Source: Mailhella massiliensis (GTDB taxonomy: Bacteria; Desulfobacterota; Desulfovibrionia; Desulfovibrionales; Desulfovibrionaceae). From it: DNA of 64,000 nt. The DNA lies in assembly GCF_900155525.1 (NCBI RefSeq), contig NZ_LT706951.1, positions 410,508-474,507 of the forward strand, written 5' to 3'. The position numbers and the translations under genes were made by a program. The notes below the pieces were generated by a model. That model was not told the DNA's origin. It made no database searches and was given only the letters and a program-made list of their open reading frames with translations. Below are positions 25,749-32,351 of this stretch, piece by piece; the first letter of the stretch is position 1, and each line of letters starts with the position of its first letter.

Positions 25749-27434
25749 TTAGAGCGGATAGACGGGGAGCCCGTAGCGCTCGAATTTTTCCGTCTGAACA
25801 GGTTCTCTGGTAATCTCGATTTTGCCGTCCTTCAGCTTCGACTTGAGCCACACGTTCCATTCCTTCTTCATTTCGGGGTAGTCCGTGCGGTAGTGGGAAC
25901 CGCGGCTTTCCTTTCTTTCCAGTGCGCTGGTGAAGGTCAGCCGGGCCGTCGTCAGCATTCCGCAGAGTTCATGATACAGCATGAGCTCGTGCGTATTGCG
26001 GACGATGATTTCGTTTTCAATATCTTCTTCAATCCGGTCAAGCGCAGTCAGCGCTTCCTTCAGGTTTTCCCCGCTGCGGATGATGTTGTATTTCGCGGGA
26101 ATCACGCAGGACTGAATACGGTAGATGGCTTCGTCGATGGAAAGACGGCCTTCATGTCCGAGCTTGGCGAAGGTCTTTTTTCTGACGGCCTCCACCTGTT
26201 CCTCATCAAGGGGCAGAAGTTCCGTGCCTTCGCAGGCTTTGGCGGCTCCCTCACCGGCACGGAAACCGGAGATGCAGGCCCAGCCGAGATGAACGGCTCC
26301 TGCGCCTGCAATGGAACCGATGAGCAGTCCCTGATTGGCCATGTCGCCGGAAGCGAAGAGGCGGGGTACCGTGGTATCGCAGGCAAAGGATTTCAGCGTG
26401 AGTCCGCTTCCTGAACTTGTGGACCCCATGAATCCGGGAATCCATTCGACGGAATCCTCGAACGGATCTATGCCGCAGCTTTTGCAGGCAGCAAAGAAGG
26501 TGGGAACGATGCGGTAGCTGAGTTCGCGGTCTTCCGCGCTCATGTTTTTTAGGTTGAAGTATATGGGGCCGCGTCCTTCGTTCACTTCCGTGGTCATGGC
26601 GCGTACGAGAATGTGCAGAAGGGCGCCGTCCTTGTTTACAGGGTCGTACCTGTCCATGAACGCTTCCCCCAGAGCGTTGGTGAATCTGCCGCCGAGCCTT
26701 TGGAAGCGGCTCATGCCGCAGATGTCGAAATCCCTGGCCGTGGAGTTGTAGCAGTTGGAAAATTCCATGTTGGTGAATTCCGCTCCTGCCCGAAGAGCCA
26801 TGGTGTTGCCTTCGCCGGATTCCATGTCCTGACCGTGATACTGCCCCTTGAAGCTGCAGCTGCCGGTGCTGAGGATGGTGTTCTTGGCATGAAAGATATG
26901 GAACTGCCCTGTGCGGACATGGAATCCGGTCGCTCCGACGACTTCGCCGCTGTTCGTGAGCAGATCGGTGACCTGCACGCGGTCGACAATGGTCACCCCC
27001 AGTTTTTCCAGCCTGGCGCGGAGTTTTCTCATCATTTTGAATCCGGGGAAGACGACGGCGTGATTGTGGCCGCGGCCGGGCTTGCGTTTGAACCTGCCGT
27101 CGGCATCCTTTTCAAAATCCATGCCCCAGGTGTTCATCATGTTGATGATTTCCGTGGAACTTTTCGCGTACCATTCCATCCACTCCGGGTCGAACATGCC
27201 GTTGCCGTTTCTGTTCCAGCGTTCCAGCCATTCCTGAAGACTGTCCTGTTCTGGATCGAAATACAGCATGTCTCCGGCGGCAAAGCAGCTTTCGCCGCTG
27301 CCTCCCACCCATGCCTTGTCGACAAGAACGACGCTGCGGCCCGCCATGGCCGCAGCGCAGGCCCCCATGCATCCGGCCATGCCGCCGCCGAGAACCAGAA
27401 CGTCCGCGCTTTTCTGTTCAGTTTTGGGAATCAT
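25749..27434 (-). CDS. FAD-dependent oxidoreductase, fumarate-reductase/AprA superfamily
   Basis: A 561-residue cytoplasmic flavoprotein, no signal peptide. The dinucleotide site is VLVLGGGMAGCMGACAAAMAG with the acidic LVDKAW end; then GGSGESCFAAGD, the second FAD segment LFASGDMANQGLLIGSIAGAGAVHLG, and the succinate dehydrogenase/AprA-type C-terminal helices ending RKESRGSHYRTDYPEM. It does not carry the covalent-His motif of classical FrdA/SdhA, and with a small ferredoxin partner it looks like an AprBA-style two-subunit enzyme. The substrate is unknown. AAGGAG lies 7 nt before the ATG, and a sigma54 promoter lies upstream. Confidence 0.82.
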   Translation of the reverse strand: MIPKTEQKSADVLVLGGGMAGCMGACAAAMAGRSVVLVDKAWVGGSGESCFAAGDMLYFDPEQDSLQEWLERWNRNGNGMFDPEWMEWYAKSSTEIINMMNTWGMDFEKDADGRFKRKPGRGHNHAVVFPGFKMMRKLRARLEKLGVTIVDRVQVTDLLTNSGEVVGATGFHVRTGQFHIFHAKNTILSTGSCSFKGQYHGQDMESGEGNTMALRAGAEFTNMEFSNCYNSTARDFDICGMSRFQRLGGRFTNALGEAFMDRYDPVNKDGALLHILVRAMTTEVNEGRGPIYFNLKNMSAEDRELSYRIVPTFFAACKSCGIDPFEDSVEWIPGFMGSTSSGSGLTLKSFACDTTVPRLFASGDMANQGLLIGSIAGAGAVHLGWACISGFRAGEGAAKACEGTELLPLDEEQVEAVRKKTFAKLGHEGRLSIDEAIYRIQSCVIPAKYNIIRSGENLKEALTALDRIEEDIENEIIVRNTHELMLYHELCGMLTTARLTFTSALERKESRGSHYRTDYPEMKKEWNVWLKSKLKDGKIEITREPVQTEKFERYGLPVYPL

Positions 27435-27470
27435 AGTGTCTCCTTGCGGTAAGATGTTTCCTCCTGCAAA

Positions 27471-27486
27471 GCAAAATTTGTGCCAA
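27471..27486 (-). promoter_or_regulatory. sigma54 (-24/-12) promoter of the flavoprotein operon
   Basis: The minus strand reads TTGGCACAAATTTTGC: GG and GC are separated by exactly 10 nt and the match to TGGCAC-N5-TTGC is nearly perfect. Transcription would start about 25 bp before the ATG. It faces the PrpR-like sigma54 activator gene. Confidence 0.9.
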
Positions 27487-27548
27487 TATATTTAATATGT
27501 TGATTTAAAAGAGTATTGCCTTTTTCGTCGTTTTTTCTGTCTTTTGTT

Positions 27549-27600
27549 TTTGTTGCATTATGAAACAAAATGTTGCATCTGTTTAAATACTCATGAAACA
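27549..27600. promoter_or_regulatory. paired inverted repeats, candidate activator sites
   Basis: Site one (27549-27569) is TTTGTTGCAT-T-ATGAAACAAA, a 10-bp inverted repeat with one mismatch. Site two (27571-27600) uses the same half sites, TGTTGCAT and ATGAAACA, spaced by 14 nt. They lie 65-120 bp upstream of the sigma54 promoter, the usual place for enhancer sites, and just before the regulator gene, allowing autoregulation. Confidence 0.8.
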
Positions 27601-27633
27601 AAAAGTCCTTTCCGGGGGCACAGGCGGTTTTTT

Positions 27634-29520
27634 ATGAAGGACGTTTTTATTCTCGCCACACATCGGTCGCTGGTACAGAAAGCGGAAAGCCTCATTGCCG
27701 GGGGCGGACTTGAGCGGATTGATGTCGTCTTCTGCAAAACGGTGAAGGAAATACTTGCGTTCGTGACGGAGGATCTTCCGGGAACGGCGGAGGTCCTCCT
27801 CACCATGCCCGGACCGGCGCTGCTTGTGGAAGGTGTCCTTCAGGACAGGATTCCCATTCTGTCCATAGAATACAATAACATCGACATCATCCGAGGCCTT
27901 TGCGGCGCGCTTTCCGTCTGCCCGGGAAGCGTGGCGCTCGGCCATTATAAGGAAGAGAATCCCCGCATCGGAGATATCCGGGAAATGGTCGGTCGCCCGT
28001 TCATGAATTTTCTTTTCGGCGACGACGACAACGCCAACAGAAATATTCTCCGGCAGGTCAAAGAGCAGGGCGTTACGGCCGTGGTCGGAGGAGGCTATAT
28101 CTGCAATATTGCGCAGGAGATGGGGCTTTCCGTCTTTCCGCTGGAAGTCAACCTCGCCACACTGCGGAAAACCATACGAAATGCGCTTTCCATTGCCGAT
28201 ACAAGACGATTCGCCCGCTACTCCCGGCGCAATACCGACATGATTCTGAAGTATCAGGCGGAAGCCGTCATGACGGTCAACAGCGAAAACAGGGTGACAT
28301 TCTTCAACAAGAGTGCCGAACACATATTCGGTATGGCCGGTGAAACGGCGCTCGGGAAGCTTTCCACACAGGTGCTTCCCGACAACCGTTTCGCGGAAGT
28401 GCTGGCGGACCGGTCCCCTGTGGAAAACTTTCTTCATGCGCTGCCGCACATGGATATTCTCGGTGATTACCGGCCGGTGCTGGATAACGGCATCGTTATC
28501 GGAGCTGTGGGAACCTTCAGTCCCATGACGGAAATTCAGAAGAAAGAGGAACTCGTCAGAAAATACTACACGCCGAAAAACGCGGGGCCGCGCTTTTCAT
28601 TCGATGATTTTCAGGGCGATACTCCCCGCTTTCGTGCGCTGCTGGACAAAGCCCGCTGCTTTGCCCTGACGGATGAAACGGTTCTCATTACAGGGGAAAG
28701 CGGTACGGGCAAGGAGGTGATGGCCAGCAGCATACATAACGCCAGCAGGCGGCATGACAAGCCTTTTCTTGCCATCAACTGCGCGTCTATTCCCGCAACG
28801 CTTATGGAAAGCGAGTTGTTCGGCTATGAACCCGGAGCCTTTACCGGCGGCAGAAAAAACGGCGCGCCCGGCATGTTCGAGTCGGCTCACGGCGGAACGC
28901 TGTTCCTTGACGAAATAGGAGAAATGCCCTTTGAGCTTCAGGCAAAGCTGCTGCGCGTCATTCAGGAACGAAGGGTGCGCAGGATAGGTTCATCGCGGGA
29001 ACTCCCTGTTGATGTCCGTATCGTCGCCGCCACCAACAAGATTCTGGAACATGAGGTGGCGCAGCACAGATTCAGAGTCGATCTGTACTACAGGCTGAAT
29101 ATTCTTCATATTCACATGCTGCCTTTGCGTGACTATGCCGACAATATAAGCGATATTGCCGGAAACATGCTTTCCCGGCTGGCTCCGGAGTCTTCCTATG
29201 CCGATCAGAAGCATTTGCGGAACCTGCTGAAAAAGCTGAATTCCTACGACTGGCCCGGAAATATGCGGGAACTTGAGAATATGGTGCGGCGTTATGCGGC
29301 GCTCAGCCCCTACCTGAGGCGTCCCGTCAGCCTCGGCGATATCTTTACCCGACCCGACCTTCAGGAAAAAACGATCGGCTCCGTGTCTTCCCGCAAGGAT
29401 CAGGAACTGCAGAGAATACGGGAAGCCTTCGACAGACTGCACGGAAACAGAACACAGATAGCCCGGGAACTGGGGATTTCCCGCTCCACGCTCTGGAGAA
29501 AACTGAAGATGCTTCATTGA
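27634..29520 (+). CDS. PrpR-like sigma54-dependent transcriptional activator
   Basis: A 628-residue activator. Residues 1-185 look like the PrpR N-terminal sensor domain (ligand-binding, type I periplasmic-like); 200-300 is a PAS domain (QAEAVMTVNSENRVTFFN); the AAA+ core has Walker A GESGTGKE and Walker B GGTLFLDEIGE; a Fis-type helix-turn-helix closes the protein (NRTQIARELGISRSTLWRKLKML). The sigma54-contact loop reads GAFTGG rather than GAFTGA. The start at 27634 fits the domain; the frame is open 30 codons further up. It is divergent from the flavoprotein operon and presumably activates it on sensing the substrate. Confidence 0.9.
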   Translation: MKDVFILATHRSLVQKAESLIAGGGLERIDVVFCKTVKEILAFVTEDLPGTAEVLLTMPGPALLVEGVLQDRIPILSIEYNNIDIIRGLCGALSVCPGSVALGHYKEENPRIGDIREMVGRPFMNFLFGDDDNANRNILRQVKEQGVTAVVGGGYICNIAQEMGLSVFPLEVNLATLRKTIRNALSIADTRRFARYSRRNTDMILKYQAEAVMTVNSENRVTFFNKSAEHIFGMAGETALGKLSTQVLPDNRFAEVLADRSPVENFLHALPHMDILGDYRPVLDNGIVIGAVGTFSPMTEIQKKEELVRKYYTPKNAGPRFSFDDFQGDTPRFRALLDKARCFALTDETVLITGESGTGKEVMASSIHNASRRHDKPFLAINCASIPATLMESELFGYEPGAFTGGRKNGAPGMFESAHGGTLFLDEIGEMPFELQAKLLRVIQERRVRRIGSSRELPVDVRIVAATNKILEHEVAQHRFRVDLYYRLNILHIHMLPLRDYADNISDIAGNMLSRLAPESSYADQKHLRNLLKKLNSYDWPGNMRELENMVRRYAALSPYLRRPVSLGDIFTRPDLQEKTIGSVSSRKDQELQRIREAFDRLHGNRTQIARELGISRSTLWRKLKMLH

Positions 29521-29525
29521 GCCGG

Positions 29526-29682
29526 GCATCATGCATCGCTCATACCATGATGAGCATGGTTGATGCGGATATGCTGCCGGGAAAATGCCGTCCGGTTCTT
29601 GATCGCCGGATATGATTTTCAGAAAAGGATACTTCTCTGGTATGCCGTCATGCAACCGGTACATACTGTACCGGTTGCATGA
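29526..29682 (+). terminator. two hairpins after the activator gene
   Basis: The first (about 29526-29567, core GCTCAT/ATGAGC) follows the stop codon. The second is a 16-bp perfect inverted repeat (29648-29663 with 29667-29682) with a 3-nt loop. Neither has a T tract; a terminator or protein-binding role is inferred from position. Confidence 0.45.
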
Positions 29683-29956
29683 GAAGAAACGGCTGAAAGC
29701 ATGAGATATGCGGCCATGCCGCAGGGAGAAAAGTTTTTTTGAGAAGCGGTATGCTCCGCAGTCATTCACGCAAAGGAACCTTTTTGTGAGAATGACGTAT
29801 GGACTGGCTCCCTTGTACGCACGGCCTGCGGCATACAGGGAAGGCGTTTCTTTCGGCTTGTTCCGGCCGGCGGGGAGAAACGGGCGGAGATGAGGGGGAA
29901 ATGTTCTGATACATTACTAATATATTATATAATAACAGCGTATTGCATCATGTTTG

Positions 29957-30690
29957 CACCTCAAAAACTTTTTAAAAGTTTTTGAGGTGTTGTTTAAGAT
30001 TGAAAACTCCCCGCTATGCGGGGAGTTCCAAAAAGGCGAAGCCTTTACATAAGTTAAAAAAGGGGTTCCTTTGTGCGATAACCAGTTGTCTCGACTCGAA
30101 ATCTATACACAAAGAAACCCAATAATGAATGACCAGAGTTTAAACCATACCCGTTGGAGCTGCAAGTATCACATTGTTTTCGCTCCGAAATTCAGACGCA
30201 AGCTGGTATACGGAAGGTATCGCAGAACGATCGGCGAAATTCCGAGAAAACTGTGTGAATACAAAGGAATAGAGATAGTGGAAGCAAATGCGTGTGTGGA
30301 CCATATTCATATGTGCGTCAAGATTCCGCCCAAGTATAGCGTGGCGCAGATCATGGGGTATTTGAAAGGGAAGAGTTCTTTGATGATATTCGAGAGTTTT
30401 CCGCATCTGCGCTACAAGTTCGGCAATCGCCATTTCTGGTGTACCGGTTATTTTGTCAGCACGGTGGGAGTAAATGAGGCGACCATCATCAAATATGTGA
30501 GGGAGCAGGAAGAACGAGACAAAATAACAGACCAGTATAGCCTGGTAGAACGGCCCGTCAGCTCGTTTACGAGCAGCAGAAAATAACTCTTCGGCAAGAG
30601 TCGAGACAGAGCCCTCTTAAGAGGGCAGCCGGGTAACAGACCCTTATAGGGTCAAATCAAACCGCCCCTTGAAGGGGCGGTCCTGACTGT
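29957..30690 (+). mobile_element. IS200/IS605-family insertion sequence (IS200-like)
   Basis: A single-gene element: a Y1 transposase flanked by subterminal hairpins instead of inverted repeats. On the left are hairpins at 29957-29989 (16-bp stem) and 30005-30027 (AACTCCCCGC/GCGGGGAGTT); on the right at 30611-30626, 30639-30653 and 30661-30681 (10-bp stem, ACCGCCCCTT). No TnpB/IscB and no omega-RNA-like region is attached. Exact cleavage ends cannot be fixed from one copy. Confidence 0.8.
30125..30586 (+). CDS. tnpA: IS200-type Y1 transposase TnpA
   Basis: A 153-residue HUH transposase that works on single-stranded DNA as a dimer. It begins NHTRWSCKYHIVFAPKFRRKL, the usual IS200 start; the HUH motif is DHIHM; the catalytic Tyr is in NEATIIKYVREQE. 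The start at 30125 (ATG) was preferred to the upstream GTG at 30071 because the family begins here. The ORF is full length and not interrupted, so the copy may be active. Confidence 0.92.
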   Translation: MNDQSLNHTRWSCKYHIVFAPKFRRKLVYGRYRRTIGEIPRKLCEYKGIEIVEANACVDHIHMCVKIPPKYSVAQIMGYLKGKSSLMIFESFPHLRYKFGNRHFWCTGYFVSTVGVNEATIIKYVREQEERDKITDQYSLVERPVSSFTSSRK

Positions 30691-31025
30691 TTGTCAAAAA
30701 CACAAGGGGAAAAGAAGAAAAAGCAGTTCCGTTTTGTTGTATAAAAACATATAAAAATCAATAAAAACAATATGTTATGCTGAATTTTCTTGCCATGGAA
30801 AGACTCGTGTGCTACACCTTGAGCACGCGGAAAGAGATTCTGCGCGAGCCGCTGTGACCTCATGCAGACCGTGGCGAAGCAGGCAGGGTGGAGTAGTCAG
30901 CTTTGCGCTGTGAAGTAGCTGTGGGATAGTGAAATGAGGAAAGTCCCGCCTTTCCTTGGGCCGGGCATGAGGGCGGCCGGAGACGGCCGCCCCGTCAGCA
31001 ACATTCTGCCAAAAGGAGTCAGACC
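30691..31025 (+). other. AT-rich stretch and structured leader before the 126-aa orphan gene
   Basis: 30691-30790 is very AT-rich. 30800-31010 contains three hairpins: CGTGTGCT/AGCACGCG (30806-30829), AGGAAAG/CTTTCCT (30937-30956) and the 9-bp GGGCGGCCG/CGGCCGCCC with a GAGA tetraloop (30971-30992). It may be a long structured 5' leader or a small RNA; it does not match a family I recognise. Confidence 0.45.
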
Positions 31026-31406
31026 GTGGAAGATAGGGAAGTTATGGAAATATGGAGTGAAATCAAGAAGTTCGTCGAACAGAATCCTGGCATATACACG
31101 ACGCGGTGGAAAAACGGTCGCGAGGGAGTCCGTTTCAGGGCAGAAAATATCCGGGGTGATATTTATATCTCCGTTCAGGAACATAAGGGCGGAAACACCT
31201 CCGGGGCGGAGAGTGAAACGGCACCGGACTACAGATGTATCGGGCGACTGAAGAATGAAGACTTTCCGGCCCTGTATTCCCTTTATCTGCGCAGAGAGAA
31301 GGGGGAAGCGGTCAGCCGGGAAGCCGGCAAGGTAAACAGACGTCCGATTTATTTCTGGGGGCTTATTTACTGGGCATACGAAAAGAAAAAGAAGCCTCAG
31401 CTGTAA
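31026..31406 (+). CDS. hypothetical protein, 126 aa
   Basis: Not recognised. The start is GTG with AAGGAG spaced 7 nt, which supports translation. The protein is highly charged at the N-terminus (MEDREVMEIWSEIKKFVEQN), has alternating strand-like segments (RGDIYISVQEH), and ends with an aromatic, basic tail (RPIYFWGLIYWAYEKKKK). No signal peptide and no membrane helix are apparent. It lies downstream of the IS200 copy in the accessory region, with a structured leader upstream. Confidence 0.65.
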   Translation: MEDREVMEIWSEIKKFVEQNPGIYTTRWKNGREGVRFRAENIRGDIYISVQEHKGGNTSGAESETAPDYRCIGRLKNEDFPALYSLYLRREKGEAVSREAGKVNRRPIYFWGLIYWAYEKKKKPQL

Positions 31407-31713
31407 AAGCCGGGCAGCTCATGGGAGGCGGTATGCCTTCCGAGAGGGGCCGGTCTTCCGTCATGCCATTTTCGTATCGGCAAAACAGGCGATGTACGAA
31501 ATTTGCGTCAACTCATGGCGTTATTTCGGTGTCGTCTGCGACGGTGAAGGTTTTGCGTGTTTCGTATGCTTTCATCAGGAAGGGGGAGAACAGAGTCAGG
31601 AAACTGCACATGCCGTGCGAGGTGTGAACATGCTCTGGACTTCCTCCTTCGTTTTTCGACTGGGGGAGAGGCCGGGGCGCGGGCGTTTTCCACGGTGCTG
31701 CGGAGTTTGTTTC
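31407..31713. other. 307-bp gap, no firmly supported gene
   Basis: An ATG frame from 31492 has a protein-like, Cys-rich start (MYEICVNSWRYFGVVCDGEG) but runs antisense into the DUF1653 gene and lacks a spaced ribosome site. It could be a decayed or very short gene. Confidence 0.35.
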
Positions 31714-32001
31714 TCAGTCCATGCGTTCAAAACGATACCGCTGTCTGACATCTGGATACTTTGTTTTATCCACCTCAGACATGAACATATCGAGAGGCCT
31801 TGCAAAAACCTTGAGAGCGTCGTTTTCTTTCAGGTCATAGCGGGCTTCATAGATCACCAGCGTTTCCCTCGTTTCGGAATGCGTGGCAAAGCCCAGTATT
31901 TTATAGGTGTACATGGGGGAATCGGCGGGGCAGCGTTCGTGCTTGAAGTGGCGGACGATGTCACCGGCCTTGAAGGGCGGGCGGGGATTGAATTCTGACA
32001 T
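31714..32001 (-). CDS. DUF1653 domain protein
   Basis: A 95-residue protein that is essentially one DUF1653 domain: GDIVRHFKHE, then YTYKILGFATHSETRETLVIYEARY and the closing FARPLDMFMSEVD. The family is small and widespread in bacteria, with no settled function; the pattern 'current status of a commodity plus period' suggested in some annotations is not evidence. The start at 32001 has CAGGAG 7 nt upstream; the longer frame upstream is AT-rich and was rejected. Confidence 0.85.
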   Translation of the reverse strand: MSEFNPRPPFKAGDIVRHFKHERCPADSPMYTYKILGFATHSETRETLVIYEARYDLKENDALKVFARPLDMFMSEVDKTKYPDVRQRYRFERMD

Positions 32002-32351
32002 GCCGGTCTCCTGAAAGAAATTGTTTCTGTGGCCGGATGAGCGCTGCCGTATGTTGTTGCGGCGCAGCCATGACCGTTGCTGAGAAGAAAGTGGTCGATA
32101 CACCCTGGTCATCAGTGGCCTTGGGATATCAGGGGAAAATGCAACTGGCAAGGGCGGAAACGCGGACATAGGGTTGAATCCTCGGCGGGAAGAGGGCCGG
32201 CATGATATTTCAAAACAGGGGGTATTTTTTTGTAGATAACTATAACTTGTTGATAATAAATAAAAATAAAAAAATGAACCATTGCCGGAATCTGGAACGA
32301 TGTCTTGATAGCCAGTCCTTGTGAAAACATGGGAGGAGGTATCGCAGATAT
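32002..32351. other. 350-bp AT-rich divergent region
   Basis: This lies between the DUF1653 gene and the AAA+ gene. It is strongly AT-rich at 32225-32275 (TAAATAAAAATAAAAAAATG). It likely carries both promoters; several -10-like boxes are present and no single pair can be chosen. Confidence 0.4.

Noticed and set aside
30936-30946. GAGGAAAGTCC, a hallmark of RNase P RNA
   Set aside because: The following conserved pieces of RNase P RNA (GGGC pairing, ACAGAA/AGAG core and 3' pairing strand) are absent within 400 nt, so the match is taken as chance.
31492-31640. Possible small Cys-rich protein starting MYEICVNSW
   Set aside because: The start lacks a spaced ribosome site and the frame runs on antisense into the DUF1653 gene; it is kept only as a note.
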